From: Pseudoneobacillus rhizosphaerae | GTDB lineage: Bacteria; Bacillota; Bacilli; Bacillales; Cytobacillaceae | Assembly: GCF_917563885.1 (NCBI RefSeq) | Contig: NZ_CAKJTG010000014.1 | Coordinates: forward strand, 1-64,000 | DNA: 64,000 nt | Reading direction: 5' to 3' | Shown: positions 53,690 to 62,002 of the stretch, in pieces | Layout of the letters: each line of letters begins with the position of its first letter | Numbering within the stretch: the first letter of the stretch is position 1 | Notes under the pieces: model-generated | The model's input: the letters and a program-made list of their open reading frames with translations, nothing else | Told to the model about the DNA's origin: nothing | The model's database searches: none | Program-made: the position numbers and the translations under genes

Positions 53690-55102
53690 TTATTCCTTCG
53701 CTAATTCATAAATAGCCTGTGCATAAATAGCGGTTGCTTTTAACAAGTCCTCAATAAATATATACTCATCCTTTTGATGGGCAATGTCCTCTCTTCCTGG
53801 AAATAGAGGTCCAAAAGCTACACCTGATTTGAGAGAGCGGGCATATGTGCCTCCTCCAATAGAAATTAGCTCCGCTTTTTCACCAGTTTGTTCTTCATAC
53901 ACCTTCTTCAAAGTTTGAATGAGGACATCATTTTCATCAACATGGTGTGGTTTGGAATCGGAGAAATTTTCTATTCTAAATCCTTTTTCATCTAGTACCT
54001 TTTCAAGCTTCTCCTTTGTCTTCGTCATGTCATTTGTAACTGGATAACGAAGATTTGCACCAATCCTCCCTCCTTCTTCAAGATTATAGGAAAGTTTTCC
54101 GATATTAATGGTTAAATCTCCTGTAATATCATCCCGGTAATTGACTCCTAAACGAATTCCTCTTGAATCATTAAATAGATATTCAGATACAAATTCAAAA
54201 TAAGATTTGGATTCCTCGTCTAGTTCTTGTTTTGCTAAGAAGGCTGCTAAATGGAGTCCAGCATTCTTACCATTATTCGGCTCCATTCCATGTGCGGAAA
54301 CCCCTTCTACTTCTAAAAAGAACACGCCATTTTCGACGTAGTACTTCCCTTTTAGCTGGTTTTCATTTAAATAACTATCAAAATTTTGAACTATTTTCGT
54401 TTGTTCCTCTTTAAGTAGTAGCGATGATTTTGCAAAATCAGGAACCATATTGTACCTTCTGCCAGATTGGAAGTTCAAAACTTGAACTGGCGATTTTACT
54501 CGTGTATTACTTTCAATTTTCATGACTATATCAAAATCAGAAATTCCTTTTTCCGCAAAGATAATTGGAAAATCTGCATCCGGCGCAAATCCCATTGTGG
54601 GCATTTCTTCATGTTCAAAATAATGTTCAACACATCGCCAATTACTTTCCTCATCTGTACCGATAATCATGCGCACACGTTTTGAAAGTGGCAAGTCAAG
54701 CTCCTTAACGATTTTCATTGCATAGTAGGCAGCCATTGTCGGACCTTTGTCATCTAACGCACCGCGGGCATAAATTTTACCGTCGCGAATATCTGCTCCA
54801 AATGGGTCGCTAGTCCACCCATCACCCTCTGGTACAACATCAACATGACATAGAATCCCTACTAAATCATCACCTTGTCCGAATTCTAAATGACCAGCAA
54901 GATTTCCGACATTCTTACTAGCAAAGCCATCTTTTTCCCCAATTCGAAGCATAAATTGTAATGCTTCCTTTACTCCTTCACCAAGCGGAGCATCCTCTGT
55001 CGCATTTTCCTCATCTAAAAGACTTTTAATATGTAAGAGCTGCTGAGTATCTTTAATAAGCTCCTCTTTACGTTTTTCGACTTCATCCATCCAATTTATC
55101 AT
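53690..55102 (-). CDS. pepV: Dipeptidase PepV (M20 family)
   Basis: 470 aa dinuclear zinc dipeptidase with broad specificity, cytosolic. Metal ligands and catalytic residues: ILCHVDVVPEGDGW (H86, D88), GALDDKGPTMAAY, GTDEESNWRC (EE pair), FAPDADFPIIFAEKG and the late GGGTYARSL region. A lid domain occupies about residues 190-380. ATG after GGAGGATTTC. It has a long 436-bp upstream region with a cre-like site and its own terminator, so it is monocistronic. It is the equivalent of B. subtilis ytjP. Confidence 0.93.
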   Translation of the reverse strand: MINWMDEVEKRKEELIKDTQQLLHIKSLLDEENATEDAPLGEGVKEALQFMLRIGEKDGFASKNVGNLAGHLEFGQGDDLVGILCHVDVVPEGDGWTSDPFGADIRDGKIYARGALDDKGPTMAAYYAMKIVKELDLPLSKRVRMIIGTDEESNWRCVEHYFEHEEMPTMGFAPDADFPIIFAEKGISDFDIVMKIESNTRVKSPVQVLNFQSGRRYNMVPDFAKSSLLLKEEQTKIVQNFDSYLNENQLKGKYYVENGVFFLEVEGVSAHGMEPNNGKNAGLHLAAFLAKQELDEESKSYFEFVSEYLFNDSRGIRLGVNYRDDITGDLTINIGKLSYNLEEGGRIGANLRYPVTNDMTKTKEKLEKVLDEKGFRIENFSDSKPHHVDENDVLIQTLKKVYEEQTGEKAELISIGGGTYARSLKSGVAFGPLFPGREDIAHQKDEYIFIEDLLKATAIYAQAIYELAKE

Positions 55103-55164
55103 CGTGTGAAATCCTCCAATATTTTATATCATATTAATCATTTTCCCATTTTTATATAGATTAG

Positions 55165-55178
55165 TGCAAGCGCTCTGA
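55165..55178. promoter_or_regulatory. cre-like site upstream of pepV
   Basis: TGCAAGCGCTCTGA, one mismatch from TGNAANCGNWNNCA on the plus strand, about 63 bp upstream of the pepV start codon. Confidence 0.45.
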
Positions 55179-55375
55179 TTTTTGACTTCTAATTACTAAG
55201 GTGGTTTAAACATAATTGTTGATATTGGAACATTTTTATTGATTATTTTTCTAAAAATTCACACAAATCATCATATCCCCCTTGTCCACTGCCATATGTA
55301 TAACTACAAGACTGATGAAGGGAGGAGAAAAATAGTTTATTAATGTTAAAAAATTATTAAATTTCGATGGTTTAG

Positions 55376-55404
55376 TGGAAATGTTCTGACAATGTGGGTA
55401 CAAT
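55376..55404 (+). promoter_or_regulatory. Weak sigma-A promoter candidate of ytzE
   Basis: TGGAAA (55376-55381), 17-bp spacer, TACAAT (55399-55404); it would give a leader of about 130 nt. Confidence 0.35.
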
Positions 55405-55538
55405 AGTAGATAAGGTATAACTTCTTATTAAGTAAAACTGGTAAAGGGGTTGTCTGGAAAAAAGAAAACTACATATTTGTTGAAAATCCGGTCGAAGGAA
55501 TTTGCCAATGGTTTTAATAAAGGATAGGGAGTGTTTTT

Positions 55539-55760
55539 TTGAAGCCTTCAACTAACCGAATGTTAAACCGCATCAAATCCATCTACATGTTTATCAATAA
55601 TAAAGGGCTTGTAACCACACAGGAGCTTGTAGAGGAATTTGCTATTACTCCTCGCACCATTCAACGAGATTTAAACGTCTTGGCCTACAATGATTTAGTT
55701 GAAAGCCCAAGTCGAGGTATGTGGACAACAACTGAGAAAAAGGTAAAAATATCGTCTTAA
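55539..55760 (+). CDS. ytzE: Small DeoR-type HTH protein, YtzE-like
   Basis: 73 aa, consisting only of a DeoR-type winged helix-turn-helix: MLNRIKSIYMFINNKGLVTT followed by QELVEEFAITPRTIQRDLNV (recognition helix PRTIQRDL). There is no effector domain, so it is a stand-alone DNA-binding domain, as is B. subtilis YtzE. The start is a TTG after AAAGGATAGGGAG. Target unknown; autoregulation of the long upstream region is possible. Convergent with the pseudouridine synthase gene. Confidence 0.87.
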   Translation: MKPSTNRMLNRIKSIYMFINNKGLVTTQELVEEFAITPRTIQRDLNVLAYNDLVESPSRGMWTTTEKKVKISS

Positions 55761-55761
55761 T

Positions 55762-55799
55762 AAAAAAAAGGAATCGCCTTGATGGCGATTTCTTTTTTA
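55762..55799. terminator. Bidirectional terminator between ytzE and ytzG
   Basis: AAAAAAAGGAATCGCC and GGCGATTTCTTTTTT stem with a 5-nt loop. Confidence 0.92.
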
Positions 55800-56513
55800 T
55801 GGTTGATAATTCATTAATTCCTCAAGCTCTTCAACCGTCAACTCACGATATTCCCCGAGTTCCAATGTTTCATCCAGTTTTAATGATCCCATAGAAATCC
55901 GTTTTAAATAGACTACACGTTTCCCGACTGCTTGGAACATTCTTTTAACTTGATGAAATTTACCTTCTGTTATCGTTAGTTCAATATCCGACATGATTCC
56001 AGATTTTAATATCACTAATTCTCCCGGCTTCGTTTCATAGCCATCATCTAAAGTAACACCTTTACGAAAGGCATGGATATCCTCTTCCGTTACTTCTCCT
56101 TCAATGACGGCAAAATATGTTTTCGGAACATGCTTTTTGGGTGAGAGTAAACGGTGTGAAAGCTGTCCATCATTGGTGATTAACAGCAGGCCCTCTGTGT
56201 CCTTATCTAATCGCCCAACTGGAAAGGGTTCATAAACTTGATCCTCCATTTCTAACAAGTCAATCACAGTCTCATCCCGATTATCCTCGGTTGCAGATAT
56301 GACCCCTCCAGGCTTATTCATCATTAAATAGATGAATTCCTTATAAACTACTTCTTGCCCGTTAATGGTCACAACATCTTCGTTTGGATCAATATGCTCC
56401 TTTGCATCCTTCACCAATTTTCCATTTATTTTAACAGCACCTTTTTTTAAAAGACCTTTTACTTCTTTTCGACTTCCATAGCCAAGATTGGCTAGCATTT
56501 TATCAATTCTCAT
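55797..56513 (-). CDS. ytzG: 16S rRNA pseudouridine synthase, RsuA family
   Basis: 238 aa. An N-terminal S4 RNA-binding domain (about 1-45; RIDKMLANLGYGSRKEVKGL) is joined to an RsuA-type pseudouridine synthase domain. The catalytic aspartate is D103 in VGRLDKDTEGLLLITND. The family isomerises a uridine in 16S rRNA (U516 in E. coli) or 23S sites; the small-subunit target is inferred from the RsuA-like layout. The start at 56513 has TTTGGAGGATAAC upstream; a 15-residue longer frame is rejected. Confidence 0.92.
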   Translation of the reverse strand: MRIDKMLANLGYGSRKEVKGLLKKGAVKINGKLVKDAKEHIDPNEDVVTINGQEVVYKEFIYLMMNKPGGVISATEDNRDETVIDLLEMEDQVYEPFPVGRLDKDTEGLLLITNDGQLSHRLLSPKKHVPKTYFAVIEGEVTEEDIHAFRKGVTLDDGYETKPGELVILKSGIMSDIELTITEGKFHQVKRMFQAVGKRVVYLKRISMGSLKLDETLELGEYRELTVEELEELMNYQP

Positions 56514-56630
56514 TGTTATCCTCCAAATAGGTTTTCTTGTTTTTAGGCAAAGGCCCATACATATTTATTACTACAACATAGACTGTTATCGTTAGTCAGC
56601 TAATTCATTATATAAAGAGGAGCGAATGCA

Positions 56631-56882
56631 ATGTATTACCACCCACATAATCAAGGTTATTTTATCCCTAATCAGGAATTACCAACGCAACAAGACCCAC
56701 GTCAATTTCCTGGTGGAGGATACCACGGCGGAGGAGGATTCCCTGGTGGCGGAGGCGGTCAAACAGATCGACGCTTAGATCGTTTAGAAAGAGAGGTCCA
56801 ACGCTTAGATCAACGTTTGGACCAATTAGAAAGACGAGTTGCCAGAATTGAAAGACGTCTTAATATTAGAGATGAGTATTAA
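56631..56882 (+). CDS. Small Gly/Pro-rich protein with C-terminal coiled coil, 83 aa
   Basis: I do not recognise a named family. Residues 1-50 are rich in Y, H, P, Q and G (MYYHPHNQGYFIPNQ, then GGGYHGGGGFPGGGGG). Residues about 53-80 are a strong heptad coiled coil of L, R, E and D (RLDRLEREVQRLDQRLDQLE). Such composition is common among Bacillus spore coat and exosporium-associated small proteins, but that is only a resemblance. AGAGGAGCG precedes the ATG. The sequence CATTATATA 20 bp before the ribosome binding site loosely resembles a mother-cell sigma -10. It is monocistronic with a terminator. Confidence 0.75.
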   Translation: MYYHPHNQGYFIPNQELPTQQDPRQFPGGGYHGGGGFPGGGGGQTDRRLDRLEREVQRLDQRLDQLERRVARIERRLNIRDEY

Positions 56883-56901
56883 ACAATCTACTAATTGAAA
56901 C

Positions 56902-56934
56902 AATGGGTGACTCGCTATTAGAGTCACCCATTTT
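56902..56934. terminator. Bidirectional terminator between the 83-aa gene and murJ
   Basis: AATGGGTGACTC and GAGTCACCCATT, a perfect 12-bp stem; the murJ stop codon touches it. Confidence 0.88.
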
Positions 56935-58552
56935 AAATACGTAATCTCAATTTCTCTTTAACCCGATTCGCTTTGTCCCCGAATAAAAAGTAAACTAGGT
57001 TCGACTTGAATCCAAGATATGCATAAATAACAGCACCAACTAGGGCACAAACACCGATGATGATAATGGCTTGGAATTTAGATTCTGGTGATAGGAATAA
57101 TGTTAACAGCCAATAAGAAATTGACGCTGCAAGAATCATTGCTATGGAGAAGATAATAATTAGTAAACTTCTTCTCCAGACAAACCGAAATGGATAACCA
57201 GCAAACTTGCGAATCACATATAAATTAATTAATATGGCTGTTAAATATCCAAGGGCAGTTGCCACAATAGCCCCTTGGGTTTCCATCAATTTAATTAAAG
57301 GAATATTTAAACTCAACTTGATTAGAAGTCCAACAAGCAAGCTTAATATCGTAAACTTCTGTTCATTAATTCCTTGTAAAATAGCAGCTGTAACTGAAAA
57401 TAAAGCAAATAGAATCGCTACCGGTGCATACGTTCTTAAAACTTCTGTTCCAAGAGGTACATGCTCATAAAAGACCGTATAAAACGGTTCCGCTAATAGC
57501 GATAACCCTAAAACCGCCGGTAATGTTAAAAACAATAATACTTGAAAGGTTTGATTTAGTTGATGGTTTAAATTTTTTACGTTATTTTCTACAAATGAAG
57601 CTGTTACACTTGGAACAAGAGTTAACGAGAATGCTGTTGCAAGTGAAACTGGGATAATTACTAGCTTATGTGATTGAAAATTCAAAATGGAAAAGGCATC
57701 CGTTGCTATTTCTTCCATTCCGATTGATTTCATTGCCATTTCAAAGGTAAATTGATCGATTAATTGAAATAACGGATTCGCTATTCCTACAAACACAAAT
57801 GGAGCGGCATAAATTAGAATTTCCTTATACATATCCTTCAAGGAAATCTGTACAGTTCCTTTGTCATATTGGAGTAATTCATCAAGATGAGGTTTTCTTT
57901 TATACCAGTACCAGATAAGTACCGCTAGCCCACCTATAGCTCCAATGAATGCTGCAAAGGTCGCTATACTTACTGCTGAAACTAAACTTCCCTTCATTAC
58001 TTTTAAAACAATAAAGGCCCCCACTAATAAAAAAGCAATCCGTGCAATTTGTTCGATAACTTGTGAAACTGCGGATGGCCCCATGGATTGATGGCCTTGA
58101 AAGAATCCCCTAATCATACTCATAAACGGAACAACAATTAATGCGAAACTGACGGCACGTGTTACGGCTGTAACATCATTTACACTTACCCCTGAATCTA
58201 CCTCACCTGCTAAACTCATTTTAGCAATCATAGGAGCGGATAAATATAAGACAAGGAATGCCACGATCCCACTCATCATCATGATGAGCAAGCCCGATTT
58301 AAATAATCTTCGCCCCACAGCGTATTCCTCTAAAGCATTGTATTTAGAAATAAACTTAGATACCGCAAGTGGGACCCCCGCTGTAGCAATACTAATAAAA
58401 ATGGTATAAGGTACATAGCTGTATTGATAAAGTGCTGTCCCCTTTGCCCCAACTATATCGTAAAACGGGATAACGTAAAATAATCCAAGTACCTTGGATA
58501 TGAGAGTCCCTAAAGATAAAATAAACGTTCCTCTTAAAAGCTTTGATGACAT
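56933..58552 (-). CDS. murJ: Lipid II flippase MurJ (YtgP), MOP/SpoVB family
   Basis: 539 aa with about 14 membrane segments of the MVF/polysaccharide-exporter superfamily. It begins LLRGTFILSLGTLISKVLGL and contains a conserved IRGFFQGHQSMGPSAVSQVI cytoplasmic loop with the arginine needed in MurJ proteins. In B. subtilis YtgP is the MurJ that flips lipid II for peptidoglycan synthesis. SpoVB and related paralogues share the fold, so the assignment rests also on position between ytzG and ytfP. ATG after AAGGGATTAT. Confidence 0.87.
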   Translation of the reverse strand: MSSKLLRGTFILSLGTLISKVLGLFYVIPFYDIVGAKGTALYQYSYVPYTIFISIATAGVPLAVSKFISKYNALEEYAVGRRLFKSGLLIMMMSGIVAFLVLYLSAPMIAKMSLAGEVDSGVSVNDVTAVTRAVSFALIVVPFMSMIRGFFQGHQSMGPSAVSQVIEQIARIAFLLVGAFIVLKVMKGSLVSAVSIATFAAFIGAIGGLAVLIWYWYKRKPHLDELLQYDKGTVQISLKDMYKEILIYAAPFVFVGIANPLFQLIDQFTFEMAMKSIGMEEIATDAFSILNFQSHKLVIIPVSLATAFSLTLVPSVTASFVENNVKNLNHQLNQTFQVLLFLTLPAVLGLSLLAEPFYTVFYEHVPLGTEVLRTYAPVAILFALFSVTAAILQGINEQKFTILSLLVGLLIKLSLNIPLIKLMETQGAIVATALGYLTAILINLYVIRKFAGYPFRFVWRRSLLIIIFSIAMILAASISYWLLTLFLSPESKFQAIIIIGVCALVGAVIYAYLGFKSNLVYFLFGDKANRVKEKLRLRI

Positions 58553-58675
58553 ATAATCCCTTCTTACTTAAAGGCTACTTTTTAACACTATTAGTAGTTT
58601 ACCTTTTCTTTATGTCTTGTGCTACTTTTTTCCGTGTTCTTTTATTGTTTGTCATAAATCGTTATAATAACTAGA

Positions 58676-58837
58676 GGCTCTTTTCGTAAACTTGGTTGCT
58701 ATCACTTCATAAATTAACAAACCATATAAAGGTATAGCTCATAATAACTTGAATAATAGGAGAAAAGATGCCCCGAAGCCTAAATTAATACGGGTTTAGA
58801 CTTCGTTCAAAAAACAATAATCTTTTCGTAAATAACC
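58676..58837. repeat. MITE-like element, copy D (162 bp)
   Basis: The left end GGCTCTTTTCGTAAAC...GTTGCT (58676-58700) and a more degraded right end (58813-58837, AACAATAATC...AATAACC) are imperfect inverses. The core GAAAAGATGCC...CGAAGCC...AATACGGGTTTA matches copy C. It lies directly upstream of ytfP (start 58872) and so must form part of that gene's 5' region. Confidence 0.82.
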
Positions 58838-58871
58838 TTTCTAAATAAGAATGGATAAAGTTGGTGAAGAA

Positions 58872-60125
58872 ATGGATTTTGATGTAATTGTCATTGGTGG
58901 CGGCCCATCGGGATTGATGGCAGCGATTGCTGCTGGTGAAAAAGGTTCAAAGGTTCTATTAATTGATAAAGGTGATAAGCTAGGTCGGAAGCTTGCGATT
59001 TCTGGTGGTGGTCGTTGTAACGTCACAAATCGTCTACCTATTGAGGAAATTATTAAACACATCCCAGGTAATGGCCGATTTTTATATAGCGCATTTTCGT
59101 TATTTAGTAATGAAGATATTATCCGTTTTTTTGAGGGTCTTGGTATTCAATTAAAAGAAGAAGATCATGGTCGAATGTTTCCAGTGACGGATAAAGCACA
59201 ATCGGTTGTGGATGCGTTATTATCTAGGCTTTCTGAGTTGAAAGTTCAAATTAAAACGAACACGCCAGTAGCTACAATTGATTATGAAAATGGTCGTGTT
59301 CAATCGGTTCTCTTAAGAAATGGGGAACGTTTTTTTGCCAATTCCGTTGTTCTTGCAGTCGGTGGAAAATCAGTTCCTCATACGGGGTCAACTGGAGATG
59401 GTTATGCTTGGGCTAAAAAAGCAGGGCATACGATAACGGATTTATTTCCAACAGAGGTACCTGTAACCTCTAATGAGTCATTTATTAAAGAAAAAACATT
59501 GCAAGGGCTTTCCCTGCAAAGTGTGGCACTAAGTGTATTAAATCCAAAAGGTAAACCACTAATTACCCATCGGATGGATATGATTTTTACTCATTTCGGT
59601 GTCAGTGGTCCGGCTGTACTTCGCTGTAGTCAATTTGTTGTGAAAGCAATGAAGAAGTGGGATTTAAAAGAAGTTACCATGAGCCTCGATGTATTTCCTG
59701 ATTGGTCAGAGGAAGCTATTTTCCAAGAGATACATAGGTTATTAAAGGAAGATGCCAAAAAAGCAATAAAAAATAGCTTGAAGGGCTTTTTACCTGAACG
59801 CTACTTAACGTTTTTGTTCGATATAAATGGAATTGATTCTACCGTTCAGGGAGCAAGTCTTTCTCATGAAAAAATCCGTTCATTGGCTAAAAGCTGTAAG
59901 GGCTTCACCTTTCAAGTAAATGGAACATTGCCAATAGAAAAAGCTTTCGTAACTGGCGGTGGAGTATCAGTTAAAGAAATTGATCCGAAAACATTGGGGT
60001 CCAAATTGATGGAAGGTTTGTACTTCTGCGGTGAAATACTTGATATTCACGGATATACAGGTGGCTATAATATTACCTCTGCTCTTGTCACTGGTCGATT
60101 GGCAGGGATGAATGCAGCAAAATAA
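58872..60125 (+). CDS. ytfP: HI0933-family flavoprotein, YtfP-like
   Basis: 417 aa FAD-binding protein of the HI0933/BaiN family. The dinucleotide fold is [18 protein letters not shown] (GGGPSG at residues 9-14), followed by the family hallmark [17 protein letters not shown], then ALLSRL...and the C-terminal FAD segment [18 protein letters not shown]. Its oxidoreductase substrate is unknown. Start: ATG at 58872 after GGTGAAG (weak site); homology begins at this residue, so the frame start at 58851 is not used. A MITE-like element lies 34 bp upstream and probably carries or displaced the promoter. Confidence 0.88.
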   Translation: MDFDVIVIGGGPSGLMAAIAAGEKGSKVLLIDKGDKLGRKLAISGGGRCNVTNRLPIEEIIKHIPGNGRFLYSAFSLFSNEDIIRFFEGLGIQLKEEDHGRMFPVTDKAQSVVDALLSRLSELKVQIKTNTPVATIDYENGRVQSVLLRNGERFFANSVVLAVGGKSVPHTGSTGDGYAWAKKAGHTITDLFPTEVPVTSNESFIKEKTLQGLSLQSVALSVLNPKGKPLITHRMDMIFTHFGVSGPAVLRCSQFVVKAMKKWDLKEVTMSLDVFPDWSEEAIFQEIHRLLKEDAKKAIKNSLKGFLPERYLTFLFDINGIDSTVQGASLSHEKIRSLAKSCKGFTFQVNGTLPIEKAFVTGGGVSVKEIDPKTLGSKLMEGLYFCGEILDIHGYTGGYNITSALVTGRLAGMNAAK

Positions 60126-60126
60126 T

Positions 60127-60152
60127 AAAAAGGGCTTCTAAAGCCCTTTTTA
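60127..60152. terminator. Bidirectional terminator between ytfP and cse60
   Basis: AAAAAGGGCTT and AAGCCCTTTTT stem with a short loop between convergent genes. Confidence 0.92.
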
Positions 60153-60332
60153 TTTACGATAGATAACCATTGCCGAAAAACAATAGATTTGTTCATCCTC
60201 TTCTTCTTGAATCGCTGCGACATTATACTTTATATCAACTAGTTTCGTTTCATCGATTTTTTTCAGAAAAAGATTCATATCCTTTTCTAAATCTTTTTCA
60301 TGCTCATGGTCAAAAACTTTGACTTGGATCAA
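60150..60332 (-). CDS. cse60: Sporulation protein Cse60
   Basis: 60 aa, the size that gave the family its name. It starts MIQVKVFDHEHEKDLEKD and ends QIYCFSAMVIYRK, both typical. I chose the TTG at 60332, with AGGAAGAGG upstream, over a GTG at 60350. In B. subtilis cse60 is a sigma-E-controlled mother-cell gene of unknown function. A sigma-E-like promoter is visible here 30-60 bp upstream, which supports early mother-cell expression. Confidence 0.88.
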   Translation of the reverse strand: MIQVKVFDHEHEKDLEKDMNLFLKKIDETKLVDIKYNVAAIQEEEDEQIYCFSAMVIYRK

Positions 60333-60360
60333 AGCGCCTCTTCCTCTCACCTTTTTGTAC

Positions 60361-60389
60361 CTAGTATGACCATTTTCAGAATTATTTAT
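60361..60389 (-). promoter_or_regulatory. Sigma-E-like promoter of cse60
   Basis: -35 ATAAATA (60389-60383), 14-bp spacer, -10 CATACTAG (60368-60361), close to the KMATATT-N13-15-CATANNNT pattern. Confidence 0.55.
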
Positions 60390-60429
60390 AATAGAAGATT
60401 CATATTATTTGAAAATTAATTTACGCATA

Positions 60430-60462
60430 AAAAGGGATAAGCCTATAGTTCCTAGCTTACCC
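60430..60462 (-). terminator. Terminator of the FUSC-like exporter gene
   Basis: GGGTAAGC and GCTTATCCC stem then TTTTT on the minus strand; the gene's stop codon is inside the stem. Confidence 0.85.
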
Positions 60463-61491
60463 GCTTTTTGCAATCTTCTTTAAATGTTGTTCAATTAATT
60501 GATCTAATCGTTTTAACTGAAAGGCATATTCGAAAATGGATGACCCTATGACCACTAATCTTAGCTTCTGTCCTCTGTCCTCACGGTATAGATCAATAAT
60601 ATTTTCTAAAAATACTCCACATTCACTAATGATATTTTCGGTGAGTACATCTTCATTTTTAAGCTTTTGGTCATATTTTAGGAGGATGAGTTCATGGTAT
60701 TTGATAAGCGCCTCTAGCTGTTTATCGAACAGCTCGTTCTCTAAATCATCCTTTGCGCTTTGAAAATAATGTTCTTCAATCACATGCAATACCTCTGAGC
60801 CGTGCTGTGTTGTTTTTAGCATTTGCTTAAATACAACGAGTTCTCGGATGTCCTGAGGGTTTAATTTATACATATTCTCCCGTTCTTCATCTAAAATCTT
60901 AAAGATTTCTTCTAGCTTCTTAATGTCTTCTTTTAACTTTTCTGCCTCCTCTTGGAAGGATTTCTCCTTCATCTCATTTGATATGGCTGTTCGCATAAGA
61001 AGGGACAAATTTTGAAAAACGTTATGAATCCTCTCTCGATATATATGCTTGTATTTTGGAGGTAAAATGAACAGATTCACTAGAAAGGCTGATGCCATCC
61101 CCACTAAAATGATTCCAAACCGATTGGCTGTAAAAAGGAAATCTTCCTGTTCAGGAGCTCCCATAATCGCTAGTACTGTAACTAAAGTCAAAGAAATCGC
61201 GTTTTCCATTTTCATTCTCATACAGATCATGATGACAATAATCATTACTAGCCCAATTATTAATGGGTCTCTCCCAATAAAATGGATTGTGAATAGAGCA
61301 ATAGCTGCCCCAAGTGTATTGGTTTTCAATTGATCAAGAACCTGTTTCCATGAGCGATAAATGGAGGGCTGTATCGTAAATATCGCTGCCACCCCTGCAA
61401 ATACTGCAGGCTCTAATTCAAAGATGGTACAAATAAATAGAGCGAGTGCAACGGCTATTCCCGTTTTTAATATTCGTGGACCTAAAGTCAA
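60457..61491 (-). CDS. Aromatic acid exporter family protein (ArAE/FUSC-like)
   Basis: 344 aa. Five or six hydrophobic segments in the first 145 residues (GIAVALALFICTIF, FAGVAAIFTIQPSIYRSWKQ) are followed by a long soluble helical C-terminal domain (about 160-340). This is the layout of the ArAE_1 group of FUSC-like membrane proteins. The IQPSIYRSW segment is conserved in that group. An efflux role for aromatic acids is by family name only. TTG start with AAGGAGGC ten bases upstream. It follows the rhodanese gene on the same strand after a terminator. Confidence 0.85.
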   Translation of the reverse strand: MTLGPRILKTGIAVALALFICTIFELEPAVFAGVAAIFTIQPSIYRSWKQVLDQLKTNTLGAAIALFTIHFIGRDPLIIGLVMIIVIMICMRMKMENAISLTLVTVLAIMGAPEQEDFLFTANRFGIILVGMASAFLVNLFILPPKYKHIYRERIHNVFQNLSLLMRTAISNEMKEKSFQEEAEKLKEDIKKLEEIFKILDEERENMYKLNPQDIRELVVFKQMLKTTQHGSEVLHVIEEHYFQSAKDDLENELFDKQLEALIKYHELILLKYDQKLKNEDVLTENIISECGVFLENIIDLYREDRGQKLRLVVIGSSIFEYAFQLKRLDQLIEQHLKKIAKSG

Positions 61492-61564
61492 GGCAGATTG
61501 CCTCCTTAATTAATAATTGCATTATTAGTTTACTTGATTTTGTCGAGGATTTCATTGAGAAAAT

Positions 61565-61594
61565 GAAAAAACCGATCCAGTTTAGAATCGGTTT
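61565..61594 (-). terminator. Terminator of ytwF
   Basis: AAACCGAT and ATCGGTTT stem followed by TTTTTT on the minus strand. Confidence 0.88.
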
Positions 61595-61630
61595 GGATAG
61601 TTTTTTCCTTAATTTATACAAAGTATATCT

Positions 61631-61939
61631 TTAGAACTGCTTTTCCCCAGTCCATTCCAACATTCCGCCAATCATGTTGCGAACTTTAAACCCTTTGTCC
61701 TGTAAGTAATAGCACACATTATGACTACGTCCACCTGAGCGGCAAATAAAGATGTATTCTGTATCCTTATCAAATTGGTGGAGATTTTCTGGAATTGTGC
61801 CCATACGAATATGCTTCGCACCTGGAATCATCCCCTGCGCTACTTCTTCATCTTCTCTAACGTCAATAAGCTCTAGCTTTTCACCCGCTTCAAGCTTCTT
61901 ATTCAATTCTTCCGGTGTAATGATTTCAATATCTTCCAT
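61631..61939 (-). CDS. ytwF: Rhodanese-like single-domain protein, YtwF-like
   Basis: 102 aa single rhodanese domain. The persulfide-forming cysteine is C66 in the loop CRSGGRS, preceded by LIDVREDEEVAQGMIPGAKH. It likely moves sulfane sulfur in the cytosol; donor and acceptor are unknown. The start is the ATG at 61939 with AAAAGGAAG upstream rather than the GTG three codons earlier. Between leuS and the exporter gene, same strand, with its own terminator. Confidence 0.92.
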   Translation of the reverse strand: MEDIEIITPEELNKKLEAGEKLELIDVREDEEVAQGMIPGAKHIRMGTIPENLHQFDKDTEYIFICRSGGRSHNVCYYLQDKGFKVRNMIGGMLEWTGEKQF

Positions 61940-61958
61940 TTCGGACACTTCCTTTTCT

Positions 61959-61990
61959 AAAAAAAGGGTCTGAACTCATTGAGCCAGCCC
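61959..61990 (-). terminator. Terminator of leuS
   Basis: GGGCTG and CAG-A-CCC arms with an inner CTCA/TGAG stem, followed by seven T on the minus strand. Confidence 0.75.
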
Positions 61991-62002
61991 TTTACCTTTT
62001 TA

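Larger units (their letters stand above)
55103..55538. other. 436-bp intergenic region between divergent pepV and ytzE
   Basis: AT-rich and without a supportable ORF. It holds a cre-like 14-mer at 55165-55178 and a weak sigma-A promoter (55376-55404) for ytzE. There is one GGAGGAG motif at 55321, but it is followed only by a 5-codon frame. No repeat family or hairpin of note was seen. Confidence 0.6.
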
